This document shows, piece by piece, positions 1-9,240 of a stretch of DNA of 64,000 bases; the first letter of the stretch is position 1; each line of letters begins with the position of its first letter. The notes under the pieces were generated by a model. That model made no database searches, was not told the origin of the DNA, and saw nothing but the letters and a program-made list of their open reading frames with translations. The position numbers were made by a program, and so were the translations under genes. Source of the stretch: RAM1 sp050247515 (GTDB lineage Bacteria; Pseudomonadota; Gammaproteobacteria; Burkholderiales; Burkholderiaceae_C). The stretch spans positions 6,135 to 70,134 of the forward strand of contig JBFWUB010000023.1 of the NCBI GenBank assembly GCA_050247515.1, written 5' to 3'.

Positions 1-768
1 AACCAAGACAACCCCGCCACCGCAGCCCCCCTCACCCCCGAAGACTTTGACGCGCAGGACGCGGTGCTGGATGCGCTGCGCGAGCGGGACGAGGAAATCC
101 CGCAGTGGGAATTCTGCGAAGGTTTCATGGCCGCGCTGGTGTGCACGCGGCGCGAGATCACACCTGATGAGTACTGGCCCGTGCTGCTGGGCGACACATT
201 CAGGCCCATGCAGCACATGGAATTCGTGCTGCGCTGGCGCCGCCGCTGGGCCGAGGTGGTGGCCGCGCTGGACGCGCCGGTGGAAACCATGGACGACGAG
301 CGCACCTACCACCCCGAGGTGCTGGACACGCGCGGCGCCATCCTGGCCCTGCCCGAGGACCAGCGCGATGCGGACACGCCCGATCTGGCCACGCTGCCCT
401 CGTTCGCGCAGGTGTGGGCGCTGGGCTTCATGTTTGCGGTGGAGAACTGGCCCGACGACTGGCAGCCCCCGCGTGATGCCGACGCCGCGAAGATGCTGGA
501 CGAGTCCCTGGGCGCCATCGTCGCGCTGACCGAGGACGACATCGGCCAACCCGCGCTGTCCATGTACGCCGAAGACGGCCCGCCCAGCGTCAGCCAGGAC
601 CGGGTGGACGATTTCGGCAGCGCGATCTGGGCGGTGTACGACCTGCGCCAGCTCTGGAAGAGCCTGGGCCCGCGCATCGAGACCGTGCGCAAGCAGGCCG
701 GACCCGGCCGCAACGACCCGTGCCCCTGCGGCAGCGGCAGGAAGTACAAGAAGTGCCACGGGGCCTGA
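1..768 (+). CDS. UPF0149/YecA-like protein with C-terminal SEC-C motif (5' partial)
   Basis: The reading frame is open from the first base of the window, so the true start lies upstream. The N-terminal part has the look of the YecA/UPF0149 helical family (WEFCEGFMAAL segment near the window start). The C terminus ends in a textbook SEC-C zinc-binding motif, NDPCPCGSGRKYKKCHG, the metal-binding tail also found on SecA. Proteins of this class are cytosolic; their exact role is not established, though SEC-C tails are thought to bind ribosomes or the translocon. The gene converges with the TRAP operon, whose last gene ends 27 bp downstream. Confidence 0.85.
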   Translation, partial: NQDNPATAAPLTPEDFDAQDAVLDALRERDEEIPQWEFCEGFMAALVCTRREITPDEYWPVLLGDTFRPMQHMEFVLRWRRRWAEVVAALDAPVETMDDERTYHPEVLDTRGAILALPEDQRDADTPDLATLPSFAQVWALGFMFAVENWPDDWQPPRDADAAKMLDESLGAIVALTEDDIGQPALSMYAEDGPPSVSQDRVDDFGSAIWAVYDLRQLWKSLGPRIETVRKQAGPGRNDPCPCGSGRKYKKCHGA

Positions 769-794
769 GCTGAGGCTGCGCCCGGCCCGTCAGT

Positions 795-2096
795 CTATTG
801 GACGAAGCCCGGCAACCACAGCGATATCGCCGGGAACGCACACAGGATCACCAGCCGCACCACGTCCACCGCGATGAACGGCATGGTGCCGCGGTAAATG
901 CCCGTGAGGGTGATGTCGCGCGCAATGGAATTGATGACGAACACGTTGATGCCCACCGGCGGGCAGATCATGCCGAAGGTGACCGCCATCACGATGATCA
1001 CACCGAACCACACCGGGTCAAAGCCCAGCTGCATCATGGCCGGGTACACGATGGGCACGGTCAGCAAAATCATCGCCAGCTCGTCCATGATGGCGCCCAG
1101 GATGAAGTAGCCCACCATCACCAGCGCCAGCACGCCATAGGCGCCAATGGGCAGGTGCACCAGGAAGTCCACCGCCTTCTGCGTGAACTGCGTGATGGTC
1201 AGGAAGTAGCCGAACAGAAACGCGCCGATCACGATCATCATGATGGCCGACGACACGCGCAGCGTGTCGATCAGCGCGGCCTTGATCTCCGCAGGCCCCA
1301 GGCGGCGGCGCAGGATGCCGATGACCAGCGTGCCGAAGGCGCCCATGCCCGCGGCCTCTTCCACCGTGAACAGGCCGCCGTAAATACCGCCCAGCACAAA
1401 GCCGAACAGCGCCAGCGTGGCCCACAGGTCGCGCAGCGAGGCAAAGCGCTCACCCCAGGTATGGACCTCGCCGCGCGGCAGCATGTCGGGCCGGCGCCAG
1501 GCAATCAGCTGCACCACCAGGAAGTAGAACGTGATGGCCATGATCCCCGGGATCACGCCCGCGGCAAACAGCTTCTTGATGTCGGTCTCGGTCATGATGC
1601 CGTACAGCACGAAGATGACCGATGGCGGGATCATGATGCCCAGCGTGCCGCCTGCGGCAATCAGCCCGGCCGACAGGCCCTGGTGGTAGCCGGCGCGGCG
1701 CATCTCGGGCAGCGCCACCTGCGTCATGGTGGCCGCCGTGGCCACGGACGATCCGTTGATGGCCGCGAAGCCGCCGCAGGCCGCCACCGACGCCATCGCC
1801 AGGCCGCCGCGCAGGTGGCCCAGCCAGGCCCGTCCGGCCGAAAACAATTCCTTGCTCATGCCTGATTTGGACGCGAACGCACCCATGAGGATGAACATCG
1901 GGATGACGCTGAGGTTGTAGTCCGTCACCACCGACAGCGGCACGTTGGCCAGCAGGTTCAGCCCCGGCTTGAGGCCCGACAGGGCCATGAAGCCGCCCAC
2001 GCCCGCAATGCCCATGGCAATGCCGATGGGCACGCGCAGCGCCATGAGCGCGAACATGCCGACGAAGCCCAGCAGGGCGACCAGGTCACGATCCAT
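795..2096 (-). CDS. dctM: TRAP transporter large permease (DctM family)
   Basis: A 433-residue, strongly hydrophobic protein of the DctM family, which forms the ion-coupled transport channel of a tripartite ATP-independent periplasmic (TRAP) transporter in the inner membrane. The start chosen is the ATG giving MDRDLVALLGFVGMF, because the frame upstream of it is Arg/Trp-rich shadow sequence and the family begins with a membrane helix. It overlaps the small permease gene by 11 bp, so the two are translationally coupled. It is the last gene of the iorA-iorB-dctP-dctQ-dctM run. The substrate cannot be read from the permease. Confidence 0.95.
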   Translation of the reverse strand: MDRDLVALLGFVGMFALMALRVPIGIAMGIAGVGGFMALSGLKPGLNLLANVPLSVVTDYNLSVIPMFILMGAFASKSGMSKELFSAGRAWLGHLRGGLAMASVAACGGFAAINGSSVATAATMTQVALPEMRRAGYHQGLSAGLIAAGGTLGIMIPPSVIFVLYGIMTETDIKKLFAAGVIPGIMAITFYFLVVQLIAWRRPDMLPRGEVHTWGERFASLRDLWATLALFGFVLGGIYGGLFTVEEAAGMGAFGTLVIGILRRRLGPAEIKAALIDTLRVSSAIMMIVIGAFLFGYFLTITQFTQKAVDFLVHLPIGAYGVLALVMVGYFILGAIMDELAMILLTVPIVYPAMMQLGFDPVWFGVIIVMAVTFGMICPPVGINVFVINSIARDITLTGIYRGTMPFIAVDVVRLVILCAFPAISLWLPGFVQ

Positions 2097-2577
2097 GGGC
2101 GTCCCCGCTGTCGTTGAGCGACACGGCCCGGCCCTGCCACAGCTGCACGATGCGAACCAGCGCCAGCACCGCCGCCACGCCCGCGCCCACCGCGGCCACG
2201 CCATAGAACCACACCAGCGGCAGGCGCAGGTCCATGGTGCCCTGGGTGCCGGTGCCCGCGACCTTGACCCAGACCATGTACGCCAGCGGCGCCAGGAAGG
2301 CAAGCGTGACGGTGGTGGCCGCCATGTCCAGCCAGCGGCGGGCGGCGGGCTTCAGGTGTTCCCACACGATGTCCACGCAGATGTGGCTGCCGTAGTAGGT
2401 GGCCAGCGCCACGCCCCAGAACAGCGCAATGCCCTGCAGCATGCGCGAGCCGTCAAACCAGTCGGGGATCGAGATGCTGAACAGGTCGCGCAGGATCACG
2501 TTGCCGGCCGTCAGCAGCGCAATGGCCAGCAGGAAAAAAGCGGCCACCGTCTCGGTGGCCGAAAGCAGGCGTTTCAT
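2086..2577 (-). CDS. dctQ: TRAP transporter small permease (DctQ family)
   Basis: A 163-residue protein with four predicted membrane segments, the normal size and shape of DctQ, the small membrane subunit that pairs with DctM. The first helix begins almost at once (AAFFLLAIALLTAGNVI). A conserved-looking Trp/Asp region (IPDWFDGSRMLQGIALFWG) lies between helices 1 and 2, as in the family. It lies 24 bp downstream of dctP and overlaps dctM by 11 bp, which supports one transcript. Confidence 0.93.
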   Translation of the reverse strand: MKRLLSATETVAAFFLLAIALLTAGNVILRDLFSISIPDWFDGSRMLQGIALFWGVALATYYGSHICVDIVWEHLKPAARRWLDMAATTVTLAFLAPLAYMVWVKVAGTGTQGTMDLRLPLVWFYGVAAVGAGVAAVLALVRIVQLWQGRAVSLNDSGDAHGS

Positions 2578-2601
2578 CAGTCAGGCTTGTCCGTCAGCGT
2601 C

Positions 2602-3624
2602 TCAGTCCTTGCGGGCGGCCAGCTCCTTGCGCAGGTCTTCCAGCGCCTGCTTGCCGTTCACGCCCACCTTGTCGGCGCTGGCCGTCCAGGTGGCGTACAG
2701 CGGCTCCGCGGCCTTCTTCCAGGCATCCAGTTGCGCAGGCGTGAGCTTCACGATCGTGTGCCCGCCCATTTTTTCCAGCTTGCCCTGGCCGGAGTCTTCG
2801 TCGTCGCCCCAGGCGGCGCCGACCTTGCCGGCCCATTCGTTGTTGCAGTGGTCGTCAATCACCTTCTTCTGGCCGGCGGCCAGCTTGTCGTACCAGCCCT
2901 TGTTCATGACCCAGACGAAGTTGGACGCGTACAGGCGCATGTCGGTGTGGAACTTGGTCGCCTTGTCAATGCCGAAGGTGATGATCGAACCCCAGGGGAA
3001 CGACAGCGCGTCGGCCACGCCCTTGTCCAGCGCGTCGCGCGCCTCGGGCGCGGACACCTGCACGTTGGTGCCACCCAGCAGGCTCATGAAGGCGGCATTG
3101 GTGCCGTTGGACGAGCGCATCTTCATGCCCTTGATCTGGCCGGGCTCGGTAATGGGCTTCTTGGCATGCAGCGTGCCCACGTGCAGGTGGGCAAAGCACA
3201 GCTTCACGTCCTTCATTTCATTGGCGGCGTACTTGCGGTACCAGGCGTCCAGCGCGGCCGAGCCGGGGCCGGGCTTGTTGATCAGAAAGGGCAACTCGCC
3301 CACGGCGATCATCGGAAAGCGCCCGGCCTGGTAGCCGGGGTTCACCCAGGTCATGTCGGCAATGCCGTCGCGCGCCATGTCGTAATGGTCGGCGGCCTTG
3401 CCCAGCTGCTGGGCGGGAAAGAAGGCGATCTTGATCGAGCCCTTGGACGCGGCTTCCACCGACTTGGCCCAGGGCTCAAAGCCGGTCCTGGCCAGCGGGT
3501 GCGTGCCGGGCAGCCAGTGCGCGAACTTCAGTTCAACCGGCTTGTCCTGGGCCTGGGCGCCGAGGGCAAAAACAGCCAGCACGGCGGCGGCGGCCGCGCG
3601 CAAAGTGGGGTTCAGCTTGCTCAT
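2602..3624 (-). CDS. dctP: TRAP transporter periplasmic substrate-binding protein (DctP family)
   Basis: A 340-residue secreted binding protein. The start is set by an ATG preceded by GGAG (cataaccaaaGGAGacattgc) and followed by a clear Sec signal peptide (MSKLNPTLRAAAAAVLAVFALGAQAQ, cut after AQAQ). The mature part begins KPVELKFAHWLPGTHP, the usual first strand of DctP proteins. It delivers a small carboxylate-type substrate to DctQM. Being downstream of the indolepyruvate oxidoreductase genes with only a 50-bp gap, it plausibly imports an aryl- or branched 2-oxo acid or a precursor amino acid; that substrate assignment is inference only. Confidence 0.93.
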   Translation of the reverse strand: MSKLNPTLRAAAAAVLAVFALGAQAQDKPVELKFAHWLPGTHPLARTGFEPWAKSVEAASKGSIKIAFFPAQQLGKAADHYDMARDGIADMTWVNPGYQAGRFPMIAVGELPFLINKPGPGSAALDAWYRKYAANEMKDVKLCFAHLHVGTLHAKKPITEPGQIKGMKMRSSNGTNAAFMSLLGGTNVQVSAPEARDALDKGVADALSFPWGSIITFGIDKATKFHTDMRLYASNFVWVMNKGWYDKLAAGQKKVIDDHCNNEWAGKVGAAWGDDEDSGQGKLEKMGGHTIVKLTPAQLDAWKKAAEPLYATWTASADKVGVNGKQALEDLRKELAARKD

Positions 3625-3674
3625 GCAATGTCTCCTTTGGTTATGAAAAGTAATCATCTCGATGATCCGGCTTT

Positions 3675-5189
3675 TCAGGGTGCCGGTGTCATGGTGTTTT
3701 CCCGCTGCCGGGGTGGCGCCGTGGCGGCCCAGAACACCGGCTGTGCCGTGGGGGCTTTCTGGTGTGCGCTGTTCAGTTTGCCTTCGGGGTCGGCCAGCGT
3801 GGCCTTCAGCGCGGCCTGCAGCCGCCCGGCGGCGCTGGCCACGTCCAGCTGGCCGGCCAGCGCGGGCGCCACATGTGTGGCCCACAGCCGGGCGTAGTTC
3901 TGACGGCCCCGCAGCTGCGTGTCGCCATAGCCCTTGAGCACCTGCGGCAGCCCGGCCAGGGCCAGTGCCAGCGCAGGCGACAGCGGCAGCACCTGCCGCA
4001 TCGCGCCCAGCCAGGCCGCCAGGGCCTCGTGCTCCTGGGCATAGCGCAGCGAGCGCGGGCGCAGCGGGCGCAGCCGCGCCAGAAAGCGCAGCATCAGGTA
4101 GCCCCACAGGCTGGTGGAGCGGATGTGCAGGCCCACGTGCGCCTTGCCCAGCCAGCCCCGACGCGCAGCCAGTGCCATGAGGCGCTCGCCCAAAGCACGC
4201 GGCAGCACCGCGGCCACCTCGTCAATGCCGGGTTTGAAGTGCTCGGTCACGCGCACCACGTCGCCGCTGGCCGCCTGCGCCTCGGCGCGCACGCGCTCGT
4301 AGCGGCTGCGCCGGGTCTTGAGGTCCGCCACGCGGATCACGTCCTCAAAGCACATCCACAGCGCCAGCTGTCGCACGGCTTCTTCCTGCGCGGCGGCGGA
4401 TTCCGCGGGCGCGGCGGCTGACAGCGCCGCCACGTGGGCCAGGTACTGCTGCGCATAGGCCTCGTCCTGGTAATCGCGGCAGCGGTCGGCGCCGTGGCGG
4501 GCAAGCGCCTGCACGGCGGGCGGCAACGCAGTTGGTGCCTGCGTCACCGGCGCGGCAGCGGCGTCATACGCGGCCGCAAAACCAGCCAGGCTGGCCTGCA
4601 CGCCCTTGCCCGATGCGCGGATCACCGCCTCGCAGGTTTCGCGCGGCCAGGGCAGCACGCCCGCGCCGGCCAGCGCGCCAAACATCACGGCCGACACCAC
4701 GGTGCCGCTTTGCACCGTGACGGCCTCCATGTCAAACAGCACGGCGCGCTGTGCCAGCGCCCGCGCGGCGGCCTGCAGGCGCTGCGGGTCCTGCCGGCCA
4801 TCGGCCATGTGCATCTTTTCGATGGTGGTGTACACGCGGTGGGTGGATGCGATGAGCGTGGTGCGGCCAGTGACAAAGCCGCGCTCGACCATGCGCGCGG
4901 CCTCCAGCAGCTCGCTGGCCACCACCACGTCCACGCAGCCGGGCAGCGGCGTCAAGGCAAACACCGGCGCGCCCGCCTGTGCAGGCAACGGTGCGCGCAG
5001 CAGCTCGATGTAATAGCTGGTGGCGCCGGTGCGCTGCGCCACACCGGGCACGGAGGTGGCCTGCACGGGCAGGCCGCTTTGCAGCGCGCACTGCACCAGC
5101 CAGTCGGCCAGCACACCGCCGCCTTCGCCGCCCAGGGCCGCGATCAGGATGCAGAAGGGCGCAGTGTGGGGAGTCTGTGGGGCGTTCAT
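3675..5189 (-). CDS. iorB: Indolepyruvate ferredoxin oxidoreductase, beta-type subunit with DUF6537-like C-terminal part
   Basis: A 504-residue protein. The N-terminal ~190 residues have the pyruvate/2-oxoacid ferredoxin oxidoreductase gamma fold (ALGGEGGGVLADWLVQCA, then GVAQRTGATSYYIE), which contacts coenzyme A and completes the IorA active site. The C-terminal ~300 residues match the long extension seen in proteobacterial IorB proteins (DUF6537) rather than the ~200-aa archaeal subunit. Its ATG overlaps the iorA stop by 4 bp, so the subunits are co-translated. The complex oxidatively decarboxylates aryl 2-oxo acids to acyl-CoA and reduces ferredoxin. Confidence 0.9.
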   Translation of the reverse strand: MNAPQTPHTAPFCILIAALGGEGGGVLADWLVQCALQSGLPVQATSVPGVAQRTGATSYYIELLRAPLPAQAGAPVFALTPLPGCVDVVVASELLEAARMVERGFVTGRTTLIASTHRVYTTIEKMHMADGRQDPQRLQAAARALAQRAVLFDMEAVTVQSGTVVSAVMFGALAGAGVLPWPRETCEAVIRASGKGVQASLAGFAAAYDAAAAPVTQAPTALPPAVQALARHGADRCRDYQDEAYAQQYLAHVAALSAAAPAESAAAQEEAVRQLALWMCFEDVIRVADLKTRRSRYERVRAEAQAASGDVVRVTEHFKPGIDEVAAVLPRALGERLMALAARRGWLGKAHVGLHIRSTSLWGYLMLRFLARLRPLRPRSLRYAQEHEALAAWLGAMRQVLPLSPALALALAGLPQVLKGYGDTQLRGRQNYARLWATHVAPALAGQLDVASAAGRLQAALKATLADPEGKLNSAHQKAPTAQPVFWAATAPPRQRENTMTPAP

Positions 5190-7333
5190 GCGGGTTGCAG
5201 CAGTCCGATAAAGAACCGGTTGAGCCGGTCTGTCAGGCGGTCCCAGGCGCTGGGGTGCGTGACGATTTCAATCTTGTGAAAGCTCGGGCACAGCACGGCC
5301 GCGTCGGCCACCTCGCCGCACAGGCCGCAGCCCACGCAGCCGTTGGTCACGTGCGCCACGGGTTCGCGCCTGAGCGGGTCGGTGGACGGCTTGACGGTCA
5401 GTGTGGGGCAACCCGACAGGCGGATGCACGAATGGTCCCCGGTACAGGTATCTTCGTCCACGCCGTAGCGGGTGCGCACGGTGCGCCGCCCCTCCTTGAG
5501 CATCCGCGCCCGAATGGGCTTCAGGCGCCGCTGGCGTTCCAGCTGGCATTCGCCCTCGGCAATCACGACCTTCAGGCCCTTGAACGGCGATTCAATCGCC
5601 TCCTTCAGCACGTCGCGCACGCGGCTCACGCGGTAGTTGTGCACGGTCTTGAGCCACTTCACGCCCATGCCCTTGAGCGTGTTTTCAATCGTCATCTCGT
5701 CGCCCGTGGCGCTGGACCCTTCGGCCACGCGCTTGGCCTCGGACTGCGGCGTGGACATGGTTTCCTGCGTGCCGGTGGCCGAGGTGTAGCCGTTCTTCAT
5801 GATGACCAGCACCCCATCGCCCTTGTTCAGCAGCGCCGACGACACGCCCGAGAGCAGGCCGTTGTGCCAGAAGCCGCCGTCGCCCATGATGGCCACGGGC
5901 CGCCTGGCCGAGAAGTTCTTTACCGCCGCGCTGGACGCCATGCTCATGCCGTAGCCCAGGATGGAGTTGCCGAACGAGAACGGCTCGAACGTGGCGAACG
6001 AATGGCAGCCGATGTCGGTGGAGATGTGCAGCTTGCCCACATCGCGCTCCACCAGCTTGAGCGCCGCAAACACGGGCCGCTCGGGGCAGCCGGTGCAGAA
6101 GTTGGGCGGGCGCGCGGGCACCATGCCGCCCAGCTCGGCCGCGGCCCGCGCGCGCACCGTGGCCAGCTCGGTACCGTACTGGCGGCCGGCGGTGGTGTCG
6201 ATGTGCGGCGCATGCTCGCCCACAAAAGCCACCAGCCCTTTCAGGATGACCTCGGCCGTGTATTCGCCGCCCATGATGAGCAGGTCCTTGCCGTGCAGGC
6301 GGGTTGGCAGGCCGGCGCGGCGCAGCAGCGTGGCAATGTCCTGCTCGATGAATTCGGGCTGGCCTTCTTCAATCACCATCACCGCGCGCTTGCCCGCGCA
6401 GAAGCGTTCAATCTGCTGCGGCACCAGCGGGTACACCACGTTCAGCACCATCAACGGGATCTGCGTGTTGCCCGCGCTGTCGGCCAGGCCGGCCTGCTGC
6501 AGCGCGCGGATGGTGGTGTTGTACAGGCCGCCCTGCACGATCAGGCCCACGCTGTCGTGCCGGCCGTCAAAGAATTCGTTCAGGCCCTGTTCCTCAATGA
6601 ACTGGCGCGCGGCGGGCATGCGCACCTCGTACTTGAGCTTTTCATGGCGGAAGGTCGCGGGCGGGTGCGACAGCCGGTCGTAGCTGAACGGCGCGGCCTG
6701 CTGCTGCAGGTGGCGGCCGGAGATGGCGGGCGCGATGTTGTCGCTGGCCGTGAAGCTGCCGCGCACGTGGCAGGTGCGGATGCGCAGCTCCATCATCACC
6801 GGCGTGCTGGATGCTTCAGACAGCTCAAAGCCCTTTTCCACCATGCGCACGATGCTGGGCAGGTTGGGCCGCGGGTCCATCAGCCACAGCGCGGATTTGA
6901 GCGCAAACGCATGGGTGCGCTCCTGGATCACGCTGGCGCCTTCGCCGTAATCCTCGCCCACCACGATCAGCGCGCCGCCCATCACGCCGGGCGACGCCAG
7001 GTTGCTCAGGGCGTCGGACGCCACATTGGTGCCCACCACGGATTTCCACGTGACCGCGCCGCGCACCGGGTACATGATGGACGCGGCCAGCATGGCGGCG
7101 GCCGAGCTTTCATTGGTGCAGGCTTCCACATGCACGCCCAGCTCGTCCAGGTAGTCGCGCGACTGCACCATCACATCCAGCAGGTGCGAGATGGGCGAGC
7201 CCTGGTAACCCCCCACATAGGTCACGCCCGACTGCAGCAGCGCCTTGGTCACGGCCAGGATGCCTTCGCCATGGAAGGTCTGGCCGGCGCCCAGCTTCAG
7301 CGCCTGGATTTCATCGTGGAATGAGCGCTCCAA
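5186..7333 (-). CDS. iorA: Indolepyruvate ferredoxin oxidoreductase, alpha-type subunit
   Basis: A 715-residue thiamine-diphosphate enzyme. The pyrimidine-binding half comes first (GVTYVGGYQGSPISHLLD). The ThDP/Mg motif follows (MGDGGFWHNG ... NGYTSATG). Two [4Fe-4S] cysteine sets lie near the end, about C630/C636/C642 and C666/C669/C672/C682. The start is a TTG with AGGAG nine bases upstream; no better ATG exists, and the family begins MERSF-like with an ALLQSGV helix soon after. It catalyses 2-oxo acid + CoA + oxidised ferredoxin to acyl-CoA + CO2, typically for transaminated aromatic amino acids. It is divergent from a LysR gene, with a candidate operator between. Confidence 0.93.
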   Translation of the reverse strand: MERSFHDEIQALKLGAGQTFHGEGILAVTKALLQSGVTYVGGYQGSPISHLLDVMVQSRDYLDELGVHVEACTNESSAAAMLAASIMYPVRGAVTWKSVVGTNVASDALSNLASPGVMGGALIVVGEDYGEGASVIQERTHAFALKSALWLMDPRPNLPSIVRMVEKGFELSEASSTPVMMELRIRTCHVRGSFTASDNIAPAISGRHLQQQAAPFSYDRLSHPPATFRHEKLKYEVRMPAARQFIEEQGLNEFFDGRHDSVGLIVQGGLYNTTIRALQQAGLADSAGNTQIPLMVLNVVYPLVPQQIERFCAGKRAVMVIEEGQPEFIEQDIATLLRRAGLPTRLHGKDLLIMGGEYTAEVILKGLVAFVGEHAPHIDTTAGRQYGTELATVRARAAAELGGMVPARPPNFCTGCPERPVFAALKLVERDVGKLHISTDIGCHSFATFEPFSFGNSILGYGMSMASSAAVKNFSARRPVAIMGDGGFWHNGLLSGVSSALLNKGDGVLVIMKNGYTSATGTQETMSTPQSEAKRVAEGSSATGDEMTIENTLKGMGVKWLKTVHNYRVSRVRDVLKEAIESPFKGLKVVIAEGECQLERQRRLKPIRARMLKEGRRTVRTRYGVDEDTCTGDHSCIRLSGCPTLTVKPSTDPLRREPVAHVTNGCVGCGLCGEVADAAVLCPSFHKIEIVTHPSAWDRLTDRLNRFFIGLLQPA

Positions 7334-7402
7334 GAGCGTGTCTCCTTTTATGCGTAGGCCGCCAATCTAGGCAAACCCGGCCCATCTGGCGAATGGATTG
7401 TT

Positions 7403-7432
7403 TTGATGCCGGTCATTCACGGCATGGATAAT
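7403..7432 (+). promoter_or_regulatory. lysR promoter overlapping a LysR-type operator
   Basis: In the 144-bp divergent spacer, TTGATG (7403-7408) and GATAAT (7427-7432) are separated by 18 bp and face the LysR gene. They overlap an inverted repeat ATGCCG-N8-CGGCAT (7406-7425), a T-N11-A-like arrangement typical of LysR regulators. The layout suggests autorepression together with control of the ior-TRAP operon on the other strand. No strong promoter for the minus strand was identified. Confidence 0.55.
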
Positions 7433-7477
7433 CAGGGCAGACTCTGACGCCGCATTCCACCTTGTGAACTTCACGCC

Positions 7478-8398
7478 ATGAACTTCCGCCAGCTCGACCT
7501 GAACCTGCTGCGCGTGCTGGCCGCCATCCACCGCACGGGCTCGGTCACGGCGGCCGGCCGCGCGCTGGCCCTGTCACAACCCGCCACCAGCAACGCGCTG
7601 GCGCGGCTGCGCGACTATTTTTCAGACGACCTGTTTGTGCGCTCCCCTGCGGGGCTGAAGCCCACGCGCCTGTGCGAGCGCGTGGCGCCCGATGTGGCCG
7701 CCTGGCTGCAGGCGCTGGAGGCGGTGGTCACGGGCCGCGAGGACTTTGACCCCGAGCGCAGCGACATGCACTGGCGCCTGTCGCTGTCGGACCTGGGCGA
7801 GATGATGTTCCTGGCGCCGCTGGCCACGGCCTTGCGCACCCATGCGCCGCACACCCGGCTGTCCAATGTGTCGGTGGCGGCGGCCGACGTGCCTGCCGCG
7901 CTGGAGGCACGCGACATTGACTTCGCCATCGGCATCCTGCAGCCGCGCCACCGGGGCGTGCGCTCCGAGCTGCTGTTTCGTGAACAGTACGTGGCCATGA
8001 CCTCATCGGCCTGGCGCCCGCCCACGGGCCGCGCAGGCGCGGCCCTGACGATGCAGCAGCTGGCCGCATCGTCGCTGGTGGTGGCATCGCCCACCGCCAC
8101 CTTTCACAGCAGCGTGGAGCAGATGCTGGTGCGCCTGAAGCTGGCCGGCCGCGTGGCTGTGCGCGCGCGCCATTTCGGCGCGCTGCCTGACCTGGCGCTG
8201 AACACCGACCTGCTGACCATCGTGCCGCAGATGTACGCCGCCAATCTGGTGCAGCGCCATGACCTGCGCGTGTGGAACCTGCCGCGCGCGGCGGCGCCGG
8301 CCTATGAGGTGCGGCTGGTCTGGCACGCCAGCACCGCGCAGGACCCGGCGCAGCAGTGGATCCGCGCGCAGGTGCATGCGCTGTTTGGCCGCGCCTGA
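7478..8398 (+). CDS. LysR-family transcriptional regulator
   Basis: A 306-residue LysR protein of normal length. The N-terminal winged helix is clear (LDLNLLRVLAAIHRTGSVTAAGRALALSQPATSNALARLR). A two-lobed periplasmic-binding-protein-like effector domain follows (from about residue 90). It is transcribed away from iorA, with an inverted repeat in the shared spacer, so it most likely controls the ior-TRAP operon in response to an aromatic or 2-oxo acid. The effector is not known. Confidence 0.92.
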   Translation: MNFRQLDLNLLRVLAAIHRTGSVTAAGRALALSQPATSNALARLRDYFSDDLFVRSPAGLKPTRLCERVAPDVAAWLQALEAVVTGREDFDPERSDMHWRLSLSDLGEMMFLAPLATALRTHAPHTRLSNVSVAAADVPAALEARDIDFAIGILQPRHRGVRSELLFREQYVAMTSSAWRPPTGRAGAALTMQQLAASSLVVASPTATFHSSVEQMLVRLKLAGRVAVRARHFGALPDLALNTDLLTIVPQMYAANLVQRHDLRVWNLPRAAAPAYEVRLVWHASTAQDPAQQWIRAQVHALFGRA

Positions 8399-8408
8399 GG
8401 CCGCTACC

Positions 8409-9164
8409 ATGAACACCATGACCCAAGACCTCTTCAGGCAGGACGCCTACCTCACCGAATGCACCGCCACCGTGACCGCCGTGACCGGACAGGGCATCGT
8501 GCTGGACCGCACCGTGTTCTATCCGCTGGGCGGTGGCCAGGCCGGCGACGCCGGTGTGCTGGTGCTGGCCGACGGCAGCCAGATCACCATCGCCGACACC
8601 CGCAAGGGCAAGGACGCCGAAGGCCAACCCACGGCCGACATCGTGCATGTGCCGGCGCCGGGGCAGGAGGCCGCGTTGGCCGCCCTCAAGCCCGGCGACA
8701 CGGTCACCGCCCGGATTGACTGGGACCGCCGCCACAGGCTCATGCGCTTTCACACCGCCACGCACCTGCTGTGCCGCGTGGTGCCGCAGCTGGTCAACGG
8801 CTGCTCCATCACGCCCGAGTACGCGCGCATGGACTTCAACATGACCGACCCGCTGGACAAGGACGCGCTGACCCAGGGCATTGCCGCGCTGGTGGCCGCT
8901 GCCCACCCGGTGACGGTGGGCAGCATCACCGACGCCGAGCTGGACGCCAACCCGGCCCTGGTCAAGAGCATGAGCGTGAGCCCGCCGCGCGGCAGCGGCG
9001 TGGTGCGCACCATCCGCATTGGCGACACCGCCGACGCGGTGGACCTGCAGCCCTGTGGCGGCACGCATGTGGCCAACACCCGCGAAATCGGCGCGGTGGT
9101 GGTGACCAAAATCGAGAAAAAGAGCGCCACGACCCGGCGCGTGGTGCTGGGGTTTGCCAACTGA
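8409..9164 (+). CDS. Alanyl-tRNA editing protein, AlaX-like
   Basis: A 251-residue stand-alone relative of the alanyl-tRNA synthetase editing domain. The four zinc-binding residues are in the expected order: HTATH near residue 115 (HxxxH) and CGGTH near residue 217 (CxxxH). The middle keeps the ARMDFNM strand of the family. It hydrolyses mischarged tRNA-Ala (Ser or Gly) in the cytosol. ATG 8409 is used; a second in-frame ATG at 8418 is equally possible. It follows the LysR gene by 10 bp. Confidence 0.9.
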   Translation: MNTMTQDLFRQDAYLTECTATVTAVTGQGIVLDRTVFYPLGGGQAGDAGVLVLADGSQITIADTRKGKDAEGQPTADIVHVPAPGQEAALAALKPGDTVTARIDWDRRHRLMRFHTATHLLCRVVPQLVNGCSITPEYARMDFNMTDPLDKDALTQGIAALVAAAHPVTVGSITDAELDANPALVKSMSVSPPRGSGVVRTIRIGDTADAVDLQPCGGTHVANTREIGAVVVTKIEKKSATTRRVVLGFAN

Positions 9165-9221
9165 CCAAAAATGTTGGCATTCAAGTTCGCAATAATCTTG
9201 GCGGAAATATAAAAATCCTCT

Positions 9222-9240
9222 TGTAAATCATCTATTTACA
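9222..9240. promoter_or_regulatory. Perfect 7-bp inverted repeat upstream of fic (candidate operator)
   Basis: TGTAAAT-catct-ATTTACA lies in a ~100-bp AT-rich spacer (9165-9268) that contrasts with the GC-rich genes on both sides. The right arm contains TTTACA, a -35-like hexamer 28 bp before the fic start. A direct repeat ATGTTGGC occurs at 9171-9178 and 9250-9257, flanking the palindrome. The only Shine-Dalgarno-like bases (AGGGG) lie one base before the GTG, too close for normal use. Confidence 0.45.

Noticed and set aside
4979..7324. A 781-codon open frame on the plus strand opposite iorA
   Set aside because: High-GC antisense shadow: His/Arg/Gly-rich, no family features, fully overlaps a gene with all catalytic motifs.
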